From positions 2,046,001 to 2,110,000 of the forward strand of contig CP050890.1 in NCBI GenBank assembly GCA_016745215.1: a stretch of DNA of 64,000 nucleotides, given 5' to 3'. The position numbers and the translations under genes were made by a program. The DNA is from Thiohalocapsa sp. PB-PSB1 (GTDB lineage Bacteria; Pseudomonadota; Gammaproteobacteria; Chromatiales; Chromatiaceae). Positions 7,292 through 16,520 of the stretch are shown here, piece after piece. The notes beneath the pieces were generated by a model. That model was given only the letters and a program-made list of their open reading frames with translations, was not told the DNA's origin and made no database searches. Positions within the stretch are counted from its first letter, which is position 1, and the number at the start of each line of letters is the position of its first letter.

Positions 7292-9454
7292 CTATTGATC
7301 CGATCCCTGGTCGCTCGGTGCGCTTGCACAATCACCGCTTGCTGTTGTCAGACCGGCCGCTGTGCAGGCTGTTGCGTTCAGCCGGTCCATGAGCTGACAG
7401 TAACCGCGTTGGCGGGATGCGCAACGCCCGAGCATCAATGCCACCGATGGGTCCAAGGGATATTCCGCGGCGAGCTGCTCGAACAGTTGCTCGGCCAGAT
7501 CCCAATGCTCGCCCAACAGCGCCTTCAGGCCGCGCTCATAACGCTCGATGAACGAAGCCCGGGCGACATCCAAGGGTCGGCTGCGGTCACCGATCAGTTC
7601 ATACAGGGCCAGCGGTCCACTGGCGTCCTGGGGCGGCAGGACATCCAGGCGACGAAACCAAAAGCGCTCGGCGACCGCCTTTTGCGCCGTGCCGCTGACA
7701 ATGATGCGCGTACCATAACGATGATTCAGCCGGCGCAATTCCGAGCCCAGGGTCACATGATCGCCCAGGGCGGTATAACTCATCCGCTGGGCGGAGCCAA
7801 TATTGCCGACCAAGGCCTGGCCTCGATGCACGGCATACAGATTGGCCGGTGGCGGCAGATCGGGTTCATCCCAATGTGCGTGCACTTCCGATTCCAGTTG
7901 CAGGCAGTTCAGCGCGGCGAGACAGGCGCGCTGCGGACCGTCATCGAGGGGTATCGGCGCTCCCCAGAAAGCCATGATGCTTTCCCCCAGGTAGTTATCG
8001 ATGGTGCCGCGCTGGCGCAGAATCACGCGCGTGAACCGGTCCAACTCGTCGCTCAATACCGCGGCGATACGCTCCGGTGGCAGTGCCTGGCAGACTGCCG
8101 CGAGCTGGCCGATGCCGGTGAAAAAGAAAGTCAGATCGCGCACCTCGACCTCGGGATGTGCGCCCTGCTCGGAGGCGATGAGCTGTCTGGCCACATCCCC
8201 CGGAACATACTTTTCCAACGTGCGCAAACCGTGCTGCAAGCCTCGAATCGCCGCGTCCAGAGATCGGATCTCCCGAAATCCCGAATGCACCGGCACCACC
8301 TCGTCGAATTCGAAGGCGCGAATCCGGCGCGTGTTGTGCTCCAGCTGCGCCAACGGCACGAACAGCCTCCGTGCCAAGACCCAGACCGCCAGCCCGGCAA
8401 CCCCGAGCAGGATCAGTGAAATCACTGCGGACTCGCTCAACAGCCGGTTGGCGGAAGTCAACAGGGAGGTTTCCGGAACCACGATAAAGAGTTCCCAATC
8501 GCTGTCGAGATGGCCTGGAAAGGGCTGGCGATAGGTGATGTAGCTGGCTCCGTTGGTCAGCGTGCGGATATAGGTCAAGGCTCCGCTGCCAGTGACTCGA
8601 GCGCTGCCGTCGCGGTAGCGGGAATACGCATCCACCAGCCAATCCGCGGCCAGATCGGACACCCGCGGCAACTGCGTGGATGCACTCCCCGGGCGCAGAT
8701 TCTGGGCGTAGGGATAAGCCACCAACCGCTCGCGGCCATCGACGATCAAAGGCACCGCGCCGTGCATCAGGCGCTGGTCAGTTAACAATTCCGACAGGCT
8801 CGCCAGAGTCACATCGGCACCGAGCACCACGCTGGTCCGGCCCTTGGCGTCGAGCACCGCGCGAGCCGCGGTGATGCCGGGCATGCCGTCGGTGTCGAAG
8901 CGGTAAACCTGGCTCCAGTACAGATCGCCGGCGTTGGCCACCGCACCCTGATACCAGTCGCGCTGGCGCGGGTCGAAGGTCGCGCCACCGGCGATATGGG
9001 CTATCGGCTCGAAGCGATGGTTGCGATAGATCAATCCTTCCCTGGCGCGATCCGCCGAACGATCGAGCCAGCGCGAAACAATCTGCGGTTGTCGGCGCAC
9101 CTGAATCAGGCTGCCATTGGCATCCACAGCGAACAAGGATTGTAGACGAGGCGTCAATTGCAGTTGCGTCCAAAACAACCGGAACAGCACATCACGATCG
9201 TCAATAATGCCGTTCTGTCCCAAAGCCAGGTTGTTCATAACCAGATAGTCGTCTCCAGCGCTGAACACTTCCACCGCGCGGTCGACGATCCTCTGCGACA
9301 CCTGGGCCAGAATCTCCACCGAAAGATCCAGCGACGCCTGGGCAGCCCGCCGGTAGGCGTTCGACGAGACGCCGGCGACGGTGATTGCCAATAGGATCAG
9401 GAACAATAAGATAAAGGCCGTCTGGTAGCTGCGAATCGGCAGGCGGGCAGGCAA
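7292..9454 (-). CDS. Membrane adenylate/guanylate cyclase homologue with degenerate active site
   Basis: A 720-residue protein: TM1 at residues about 11-30, an extracytoplasmic dCache-like sensor (about 35-335), TM2 (about 343-363), a HAMP-like linker, then a class III cyclase domain (about 438-600) and a C-terminal helical tail. The cyclase fold is clear from IMAFWGAPIPLDDG, VGNIGSAQRM and TALGDHV. Every canonical catalytic position is changed: metal Asp to Gly447 and Glu491, purine-binding Lys to Asn487 and Asp to Ser559, transition-state Asn to Thr568 and Arg to Glu572. It is therefore probably a pseudoenzyme that senses a ligand and signals by conformation. It is coupled to a small TM coiled-coil gene downstream. 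Confidence 0.88.
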   Translation of the reverse strand: MPARLPIRSYQTAFILLFLILLAITVAGVSSNAYRRAAQASLDLSVEILAQVSQRIVDRAVEVFSAGDDYLVMNNLALGQNGIIDDRDVLFRLFWTQLQLTPRLQSLFAVDANGSLIQVRRQPQIVSRWLDRSADRAREGLIYRNHRFEPIAHIAGGATFDPRQRDWYQGAVANAGDLYWSQVYRFDTDGMPGITAARAVLDAKGRTSVVLGADVTLASLSELLTDQRLMHGAVPLIVDGRERLVAYPYAQNLRPGSASTQLPRVSDLAADWLVDAYSRYRDGSARVTGSGALTYIRTLTNGASYITYRQPFPGHLDSDWELFIVVPETSLLTSANRLLSESAVISLILLGVAGLAVWVLARRLFVPLAQLEHNTRRIRAFEFDEVVPVHSGFREIRSLDAAIRGLQHGLRTLEKYVPGDVARQLIASEQGAHPEVEVRDLTFFFTGIGQLAAVCQALPPERIAAVLSDELDRFTRVILRQRGTIDNYLGESIMAFWGAPIPLDDGPQRACLAALNCLQLESEVHAHWDEPDLPPPANLYAVHRGQALVGNIGSAQRMSYTALGDHVTLGSELRRLNHRYGTRIIVSGTAQKAVAERFWFRRLDVLPPQDASGPLALYELIGDRSRPLDVARASFIERYERGLKALLGEHWDLAEQLFEQLAAEYPLDPSVALMLGRCASRQRGYCQLMDRLNATACTAAGLTTASGDCASAPSDQGSDQ

Positions 9455-9602
9455 CAGGGGCCTCCGAGGGGATAAAGCGATTGGTTAAGGAAACGCGAGC
9501 CGGGGCAACCCGGGGCAGGCACGAGGCTTGATCCTCGCACGCAAGGTTCGGCACAGACTGTGATGACGCTCGACCACATTTTGCCCTCGACGACGACGCC
9601 GA

Positions 9603-10268
9603 TCAAGCGTTGCCTGCAGAACCTGGGGTTCGAATCAGCACCAGCAATTGCGCCGGGCCATGCACCCCATAGGCCAATGTCTGCTCGATGTCGGCGGACT
9701 TGGATGGACCGGAGATCAACAAAGCGTTGGTTGGCATGCCGGCATGCCAGTGCTCGAGATGCATTAATTCATGCAGGGTCGAAACGATCTGTCCGGCTTC
9801 CAGCAAGACACAGTGTACCGGCGGCACCAACGACAGCAGGCGTGGCTCCGCTGGGGTTGGCCACAGCACCAGAGAGCCGGTCTCGGCAATGCCGGCGCGG
9901 CAACTGGTGAAGCCGGCATCGGTGGCGCCGAACAGAGCGTCGCGCTGCTGTTCGATGGGCGCCTGATCGGCGATCAGTCGCGCGCCCCAGGTGGGCCAGC
10001 CGCCGGTTAGTTCCCTGGCAAGCGGACCCTGTGCACCATAGCGCAGATTGGTCATGCCCCGATCGCGCAATAGCTCGGCCAGCTTCCCGGGCCAATTGTT
10101 ATCGACCTGATACACCTCGGTATGCGATGCCTGCATACGCTGCTGAAAATGCTGAAGTCGCTGCGCTGCATCCCAGTCGAAGCGACGCACCGGGATGTCG
10201 GGTAACGACAACGTGGCTGTTGGACTGGAACGCAGTCGCGCGAGGATGTCATTACGCGCATCAGTCAT
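9603..10268 (-). CDS. lutC: LUD-domain protein LutC
   Basis: A 221-residue LutC/YkgG family protein (LUD domain) starting MTDARND. Visible family motifs are AGIAETGSLVLWP and LISGPSKSADIEQTLAYGVHGP. With LutB and LutA, LutC forms the iron-sulfur L-lactate oxidation complex in Bacillus and many proteobacteria. Its start overlaps the end of lutB by 8 nt, so the two are coupled. No lutA (CCG-domain) gene is present beside them. The protein lacks cysteine clusters, as expected for LutC. Confidence 0.9.
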   Translation of the reverse strand: MTDARNDILARLRSSPTATLSLPDIPVRRFDWDAAQRLQHFQQRMQASHTEVYQVDNNWPGKLAELLRDRGMTNLRYGAQGPLARELTGGWPTWGARLIADQAPIEQQRDALFGATDAGFTSCRAGIAETGSLVLWPTPAEPRLLSLVPPVHCVLLEAGQIVSTLHELMHLEHWHAGMPTNALLISGPSKSADIEQTLAYGVHGPAQLLVLIRTPGSAGNA

Positions 10269-11748
10269 CTGCATAGCCCTCCTGGCGCGCCAGCGCATGC
10301 AAACTGGTGGCGGCGAAGCGCGGCGCCGCGCGGCTGGCGGTCCAGGGGCCGAACAGACCTGCCAACGGACCGCCGAGCAATCCGCGCATTCGGCCCAGGC
10401 TGGCGCTCATGCCGCGATACAGCATCGGGCGGGCGTGCAATGCGGCCCAGCCGCGCCACAGCGTACCTTGCATGCGCGGGCGCTTGCCGCCGGGCACCGC
10501 ACTGCCTTCCACATGCTCGTAACGCAGACGATTCAGCAAGTGCGGGATCGGAATGCGCACCGGGCAGACCTCGGCGCAGGCGCCGCACAAACTGGATGCC
10601 TGGGACAGTTCGCCCTGCACCGCAAGCCCCTGTAATTGCGGCTCCAGGATTGCACCGATGGGACCAGGATACACAGTGCCATAGCCATGTCCGCCGATGC
10701 GCGTATAGACCGGACAATGATTCATACAGGCACCACAGCGAATACAACGCAGGGTTGCACGCAACTGCGGATCGGCATGGATGCGCGAGCGGCCATTGTC
10801 CAACAGCACCAGATGCACCTCGCGCGGACCATCGCGCTCCTGCGGTTTGCGCGGACCCGAGATCATATTGATATAGGTGGTCACCGCCTGGCCGGTGGCG
10901 CTGCGGGTCAACAAGGTCAATAACGGCGCCAGGAATTCGAGCCGGGCAACCACCTTTTCGATGCCGGTGATGGCGATATGCACGTCCGGCGCCGTGGTGC
11001 TCATGCGTCCGTTGCCCTCGTTCTCCACCAGACACAGGGTGCCGGTCTCGGCGACCGCGAAGTTGACCCCGGACAGTCCGATTCGGGTACCGCGGAAACG
11101 TTCGCGCATCACGCGCCGGGCCAGCGCCGTGAGCCGTTCGATATCCTCGCTGTAGGGCTCGTCTGGGAAATGCTCACGAAACAGTTCTGCGATCTCCAGC
11201 CGGTCCTTGTGTACGGCGGGCGCGACGATATGCGACGGATGTTCGTCGGCAAGCTGGATGATCAGTTCGCCGAGGTCGGTTTCGATCGGCTCGATCCCGT
11301 GCCGGCGCAGATGATCGTTCAAACCGATCTCCTCCGATACCATGGACTTGCCCTTGAGCAGAGCCTTGGCGTCATGAGTGCGCAGGATCTTCAGAATGAT
11401 GCCATTCGCCTCCTGCGCGTCCCTGGCCCAGTGCACCTGAATGCCGTTGGCATTGCAGCGCTGCTCCAGTTGCTCTAGCAAGGCCGGCAGATTGGCCAGT
11501 GCGTGATCGCGGATCAGCTCTCCCTGATCGCGCAGTTGTTTCAGTTCGGCGACATCTGGAAATGCCGCAAGGCGCTTGGTCACCAGCCCATCCATGGCAC
11601 GTCGGATATTGCCGCGAACGCGATCGCGGCTCAGTGCATGCCCGGCGCGGGCGCGAAATTCGGTCACCATCTGTTTCACCTTGCTTTGTTCGCGGCAGAA
11701 CTCGGGATAGTTCTGAACTGTTGCTATTTCATCGACCCATCTCGACAT
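10261..11748 (-). CDS. lutB: LutB, iron-sulfur lactate utilization protein
   Basis: A 495-residue LutB/YkgF homologue: an N-terminal LUD domain (residues about 70-300, with SMVSEEIGLNDHL and FAVAETGTLCLVENEGN) followed by a ferredoxin-like region with CIRCGACMNHCP and CGACAEVCP, two [4Fe-4S] sites. It would pass electrons from lactate oxidation. The ATG at 11748 is chosen because it leaves a 37-bp gap after the patatin gene; an alternative in-frame ATG at 11808 would overlap that gene by 23 bp. Neither start has a convincing ribosome-binding site. It is followed by lutC with overlap. Confidence 0.9.
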   Translation of the reverse strand: MSRWVDEIATVQNYPEFCREQSKVKQMVTEFRARAGHALSRDRVRGNIRRAMDGLVTKRLAAFPDVAELKQLRDQGELIRDHALANLPALLEQLEQRCNANGIQVHWARDAQEANGIILKILRTHDAKALLKGKSMVSEEIGLNDHLRRHGIEPIETDLGELIIQLADEHPSHIVAPAVHKDRLEIAELFREHFPDEPYSEDIERLTALARRVMRERFRGTRIGLSGVNFAVAETGTLCLVENEGNGRMSTTAPDVHIAITGIEKVVARLEFLAPLLTLLTRSATGQAVTTYINMISGPRKPQERDGPREVHLVLLDNGRSRIHADPQLRATLRCIRCGACMNHCPVYTRIGGHGYGTVYPGPIGAILEPQLQGLAVQGELSQASSLCGACAEVCPVRIPIPHLLNRLRYEHVEGSAVPGGKRPRMQGTLWRGWAALHARPMLYRGMSASLGRMRGLLGGPLAGLFGPWTASRAAPRFAATSLHALARQEGYADD

Positions 11749-11785
11749 CAGGAAGGGCCGCGTTGTTCCATGCCGCCATTGTTCA

Positions 11786-14056
11786 TCATGGCCATACGTT
11801 CGGGCCATTCATGCCCGGCATGCCAAGCATGAAATACAGCGTGCCCGCCTTATCCACCCCAAAAGCCTGCCCCCAGGCCAAAAAAGCCGGGCCGAGAAAG
11901 GTGTCCGCGCCGATGAACAGGCTGGCGGATGGGCGAAGATTGCCACCCTCATCCAATCCAAGGCCCAAGGTTGCCTGGGTTCCCTCGATCGACCCACCTA
12001 GATAAACCCCTCGACCGAGCACCGATGGCAGGGTTGCTAACTCGTAACTGTAAACAGCGCGCAGCAGGCCTACGCGGTCGCCGATCAGCTCGTCCATCAG
12101 ATAACCCGATCCGCGCAGGAAACCGCCAAGTTGATAGGGATCATATGGCGGCAAATCGCCGTATAGGGTACCGCCCAGGTAGCCCGTCAACTGCAATGCA
12201 TGTTTACCGCGGCTCAGGGCGCCGGTGACCAGTAGATCTGTCTTATTGTAATCGTCCTGGGACCCCCAGCTACCCAAGGTGCCAAAGCTGCGCAACCCTG
12301 CCAGCAGTCCATCGCGCGGAAAGCGAACGCTATCGATTTGATCATAGATCGCGCTCGCCGTATAGCCGACCTGGGTGCGGCTGAAGTCAGATGCAAACGG
12401 AATCAAACCGAAGTCCTCGCTCGCCTTCAGGTAGCCGCCAAAAGCACCCAGGCGCAATTCACCGAACTGATTCCCAAACCCAAGGTCGAGGTGTCCACGG
12501 GCGTAGCGTACGCGATAATCGCCGATCCGATTGCCATCGGCATAGTAGGTGATCGGCACATCCTGCATATCGACGCGCGGTGCCACAAAGGCTTCGCTGT
12601 TGAACGACAGGGGTTGGAAAAACTCGCTGATCAGGAACTTCCGATAACCAAGCTGCAGATCGTTGCGCCATTCAGCCCCACGCTCGTTGAGCCAGGTGGC
12701 GCGATGACTGAAATTGACGTTAAAACGCGTCTGCTGGGCATCCGACGCCAGCCCAAGCCCGAATTTGAGGTAATTCGGCCCCCAGGATTTCTCGATCCCG
12801 CGGACCTCGACAATACGTTTGCCATCACGATCGACCATGCGGTAATCCATGCGCTCGAAATCGCCCCGGCCATACACCTGCTCCAGGCGGGTATTGAGAC
12901 GATGAAGATCGAAGGCTTCGGTGTCCGAGCGCCGCGAACCGATCCCCGGCACATCGTCCAGCTCCTGCTCGAGCACTTGCGCATTCACGCGGCTGCCGGT
13001 ATCCACGACCCGCACATCGCTCACCTCAGGTACCCTCGGCAATCGCGCCATGACCGATGCACGCCAAGCACGATAGTCGTCGTCGGAAACGGACAGCCGC
13101 CGCAACGCGCGGGCCTTGGCCCGGGTCGCCGCCTCGCCGCTCGGGATCAGTGTTATGCCCTGCTCGAAATTGGCCGCGCTGAAGTCACCAAGCTCGGGTT
13201 CGATCAGCACATCGCCGGAGCGCAATGATGCCAGCGACACGCGCACATTCTGCTCCGTCAGCACCGCGATCATCTGCAACGAGATACTCAGCGCGGAGTT
13301 GAGCTTGTCGCGTGGCAACAGCGGACTGCCGACGTTCACCGCAATGACCACATCGGCGCAGGTCTGCCGCGCCGCGGCCACCGGCACGTTTTGCAACAAC
13401 CCCCCATCCACGTACAGTACATCGTCGATCTCGACCGGTGCAATCAGTCCCGGCACCGACATGCTCGCGCGCATGACCTTGACCAGATCGCCGCGGCGGA
13501 ATTGTTTGCTGGTGCCGTTCTCGATGTCCGTGCCCATGGCCCGGTACGGGATCGGTAAACTGTTGAAGTCCTGATCGGCGAAGTTGCCTGCCGGCTCGAC
13601 CATTTCCCGCAGCAGAAACTCGAACTTGTAGCCGGCGGTGGTGCCTGGGGCAAGCAAGAGTTTGCTCCCACGCTGGCCGAGTTCGAGCCAAAACAGATTC
13701 TCGTAATCGTCGCGCTTGGCCCGAAACGGCTTCTCCTGGCGTGCGGGGTCATCGCTGAACAATGCGTTCCAGTCGATCTGACTAATGCGGTTGGTCATCT
13801 CATCGATGGAAACGCCGGCCGCATAGACGCCGCCCACCAGCGCCCCCATGCTGGTGCCGGCGATGCAGGAGATTGGAACGCGCATCTCCTCTAGCACCTT
13901 CAGCACACCGATGTGTGCGAGTCCGCGCGCGCCGCCACCCCCGAGCACCAATCCGACCCGCGGCCGTGCACCTTCGGCAGCCTGGGCAACCGACATCGGT
14001 AATAGCGAAGCAAAAACACACAGAGCCAGCGCCAATCGCGCCCACCTGGTATGCAT
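11786..14056 (-). CDS. Patatin-like phospholipase with Omp85-type barrel (PlpD-like, type Vd autotransporter)
   Basis: A 756-residue exported protein. A signal peptide (MHTRWARLALAL to about AQA) is followed by a patatin domain with the oxyanion loop LGGGGARG, nucleophile motif GTSMG and catalytic Asp in DGG (YVDGGLLQNVP). A POTRA-like segment follows (about residues 330-400), then a C-terminal beta-barrel of the surface antigen/Omp85 type ending in an aromatic residue. This order matches PlpD of Pseudomonas and FplA of Fusobacterium. It would act at the outer membrane as a secreted or surface phospholipase. The catalytic dyad is intact. Confidence 0.92.
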   Translation of the reverse strand: MHTRWARLALALCVFASLLPMSVAQAAEGARPRVGLVLGGGGARGLAHIGVLKVLEEMRVPISCIAGTSMGALVGGVYAAGVSIDEMTNRISQIDWNALFSDDPARQEKPFRAKRDDYENLFWLELGQRGSKLLLAPGTTAGYKFEFLLREMVEPAGNFADQDFNSLPIPYRAMGTDIENGTSKQFRRGDLVKVMRASMSVPGLIAPVEIDDVLYVDGGLLQNVPVAAARQTCADVVIAVNVGSPLLPRDKLNSALSISLQMIAVLTEQNVRVSLASLRSGDVLIEPELGDFSAANFEQGITLIPSGEAATRAKARALRRLSVSDDDYRAWRASVMARLPRVPEVSDVRVVDTGSRVNAQVLEQELDDVPGIGSRRSDTEAFDLHRLNTRLEQVYGRGDFERMDYRMVDRDGKRIVEVRGIEKSWGPNYLKFGLGLASDAQQTRFNVNFSHRATWLNERGAEWRNDLQLGYRKFLISEFFQPLSFNSEAFVAPRVDMQDVPITYYADGNRIGDYRVRYARGHLDLGFGNQFGELRLGAFGGYLKASEDFGLIPFASDFSRTQVGYTASAIYDQIDSVRFPRDGLLAGLRSFGTLGSWGSQDDYNKTDLLVTGALSRGKHALQLTGYLGGTLYGDLPPYDPYQLGGFLRGSGYLMDELIGDRVGLLRAVYSYELATLPSVLGRGVYLGGSIEGTQATLGLGLDEGGNLRPSASLFIGADTFLGPAFLAWGQAFGVDKAGTLYFMLGMPGMNGPNVWP

Positions 14057-14309
14057 GCAAACCAGCATTGATTATTTCTCCAGATAAGGATGCCGCCAAG
14101 GCGACGGCAATAGGGGAGCCATGCGAAAGCCTGTTTAGAAAACCAGGATACCTACGGATCGACCGCCGGAAAACGACCTTGCAATCTGGCCGGGTTTCTG
14201 CGAAAAACGCCGGACAATCCTGCGGCAGTTCCCGCGCTTCGCGTTTGCAACTGCCGCATTCAACACGGGCGGTCAAACAACCGCAAGCAACTTTTAACGG
14301 GTGCGTCGA

Positions 14310-14528
14310 ATGCCTTATTTCGTTTACAAAATCACACCAGGCCCGAAGCTTACATACATCGACACCAAGGAGCGATACCAGGACGCACGCACCATCGTGC
14401 GCGACCGCCGACAACAACGCGCGCAGGACGACGACGCGGATTATCGGATGATTTTCGCCAACCAGCAGGGCGAGGCGGAAAAACTGCTGTCAACCCCTCG
14501 CGACGAACGCGTCATCGGCGAGGACTGA
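14310..14528 (+). CDS. Small conserved-looking hypothetical protein
   Basis: A 72-residue hydrophilic protein starting MPYFVYKITPGPKL and ending DERVIGED. It is rich in Arg, Gln and Asp in the middle. I recall short proteins beginning MPYFVYxIxPGP in purple sulfur bacteria, but this cannot be verified here. It has no TM segment or cysteine motif. It is a lone plus-strand gene after the divergent patatin gene; the 253 bp between them must hold promoters for both, but no clear boxes were identified. Function unknown. Confidence 0.6.
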   Translation: MPYFVYKITPGPKLTYIDTKERYQDARTIVRDRRQQRAQDDDADYRMIFANQQGEAEKLLSTPRDERVIGED

Positions 14529-14769
14529 TGGCTCGTCAAGGTTTGCATCCAACGCATCCGCCGCAAAGGCCTGATCCATCTTGTCCAGAGAGCGGCTCGG
14601 CATGCCCGCGGGCCGCTTCAGGCGCTATGCGAGGGATTGCTCGACACCGATCTTGGTGGCTGCATCGCCGGAAATCAGGATATGGGCCGTTGGATGGGTA
14701 AATCGGGCCAGCGGGAATAGATCCACCCAGACCAGAAAGCGATTATCCTCGATCGGCATGGGCTGGCCT

Positions 14770-15211
14770 CAAGCCCGCGTTTCTTCACGGTCAACCTGGC
14801 GGAACGGTCGAGTTGCCTGCTGGTGGACCGGGTCGATGATCTGCGGGAGATCGTGCGTGATGTTCGCGAGGCGTATCCGTTCGAGATCGTCGCTTGGGTC
14901 GTGTTGCCGGAGCATCTGCATGCGGTGTGGGCGTTTCCAGAAGGCGACAGCGATTATCCGATGTGTTGGCGTCTGATCAAAGCGAATTTCTCGCGTCGGG
15001 TACCAGCGGCGAGCGGATTCGCGAAAGCCGACGCAACAAGGGCGAGCGGGGCATCTGGCAAAGGCGATGTTGGGAGCATCTGATCCGGGATGATTTGGAT
15101 CGACAGCGGCATATCGACTCTGTGCATGACAATCCGGTCAAGCAGGGTGATGTCCAACGCGCCATCGATTGCAGGTTTTCATCCTTTCACCGGGATCTTC
15201 AGCATGGGTGA
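14770..15211 (+). pseudogene. REP-associated tyrosine transposase (RAYT/Y1) relic, frameshifted
   Basis: Two frames together give a Y1-type transposase. The first has RFFTVNLAERSS, then ...PFEIVAWVVLPEHLHAVWAF with the HLHAVW form of the HUH metal motif, and MCWRLIKANFSRRV. After about 15,005 the homology continues in another frame with GIWQRRCWEHLIRDDLDRQR and HIDSVHDNPVKQG, the C-terminal half with the expected DNPV motif. The frameshift and lack of a convincing start mark it as inactive. The preceding 240 bp (14529-14769) show no recognisable gene. Confidence 0.75.
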
Positions 15212-15289
15212 CGGCCGAGTGGGGCTGTGTGGATGACGTCGCAGGAGACTTTGGGGAACGGCGGTGACGTTGGGATTCGTTCCTCATCC

Positions 15290-15604
15290 CAACCTACGGG
15301 CTTCCGAGACGCCAAACAGTACTGGGGCTTGGAAGACTTCATGGTGATCAAGCTAACGCCGGTCTACAACAGTGCCAACCTGGCGATGCTGATGATCAAC
15401 CTGTCCCAGATCCTGATGCAACCAGTGCGCGAGCACTGTCCGAGCTTTAGCGTCAATGACCTCAAAGCCCACTTCCGCGGCCGGAAATACGTCCTGGAGG
15501 TGTTAAAAATGCTTCCGAAAATGCCCGAAGCGAATAGTATTGACCAAGCCCTTGAGCAGGCTGCAAATCTGGGGCGGATTAATCAGGAACTTAGTGCAGC
15601 ATGA
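15290..15604 (+). pseudogene. C-terminal fragment of a DDE transposase
   Basis: The frame reads FRDAKQYWGLEDFMVIK, a typical segment around the last catalytic residues of IS4-like DDE transposases, then a hydrophobic helix (NLAMLMINLSQILMQ) and a short tail ending INQELSAA. No N-terminal two thirds are present, so this is a leftover of a deleted insertion sequence. It abuts the RAYT relic, showing repeated insertion at this spot. Confidence 0.65.
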
Positions 15605-15682
15605 GATCGGGCTATTTGGCGAAGGTATTGCAGTATGCGATGCGTTTATCACAACTGCCGCTTCCGGTTCTTCTAATTAGTA

Positions 15683-15769
15683 ACAACGTCCAGATGGGGT
15701 TTCAGCGACAGGCGGTTCTCAAGCTGTTGATTTACATGAAACAACAGTCCCACGAGATCTGGGAGAGCC
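15683..15769 (-). mobile_element. Orphan end of an ISL3-type element (relic or MITE half)
   Basis: About 87 bp match, in inverted orientation, the left end of the ISL3 element at 28697-28785. The outer end is the same GGCTCTCCC..GATCTC.TGGGA terminus, and homology runs through the GAACCGCCTGTCGCTGAAAC stretch with about 7 differences. The transposase gene and the other end are missing. A weak ORF over this region (15601-15798) is probably a by-product of the IS end. Confidence 0.7.
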
Positions 15770-16520
15770 ACCGAAAGATCGCACCGCAAGCTTGGTAGGA
15801 TCCTGAGATATCCCCACGTGAATCCTTATTAAGAACAATGACATACAAATGGCTATAATGTATGGGCTAACTCCAGTAACAGCTTATCGCTGAGATGTTG
15901 ATTCTGAAACCGGATTTTCCGGGATGTACCAAGGTCGGACCTACTCCGTAGGCTTTTGCGACCTCGGAACATGTCAATGAATTTGAAACAAGCTGCGGTA
16001 CATGACGCCCGCACTCAATAACCCACATTCCGCGCGCTCAGTGAAACCATTTTCGAAATACTATCGACCCATTTTTTCACAGCTCAGCAATTTTACTCGA
16101 GCGCGAACTGCCACCATCCATCACCCAGGTCGGCATAGGTCGTGATCGGAACTTGCAGTAGCTCCAAGACTTGCTTGCGCAAGTCGCTCAGTCCTTTGAG
16201 CGTAGTCTGCACCACCTTGCCGGAGCGTTCGATGGTTGCCAGATGGACGCCGTGAAACGAGTCCATGATCGTGCGCCAGGTCGGTTTCTTCGTTTGCATC
16301 CCGGCCGGCCGCAGGGGGAGACGTTCGATTTGCTGTTCTTGCATCTGCAAACGGATACGACGCTCGATCAGACTGATCAACATCAGCGCGATGACATACA
16401 GGCACAGCATGGCCTCGACAGGTTGCGGAGTCTTCAGAAACATCGGTGCGACTTTGAGCACGGATTTTTTCGTGCTGAAGCGTTTTTCCAGAGATGGCTG
16501 CTCCTTATAGGTGCGCAGCA

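Noticed and set aside
9620..9645. GGTTCGAATC resembling a tRNA T-arm
   Set aside because: Flanking bases do not pair into a T stem or acceptor, and the stretch codes for the C-terminus of LutC.
15601..15798. Plus-strand ORF of 65 codons
   Set aside because: Most of it lies on an inverted ISL3 end; no independent sign of coding.
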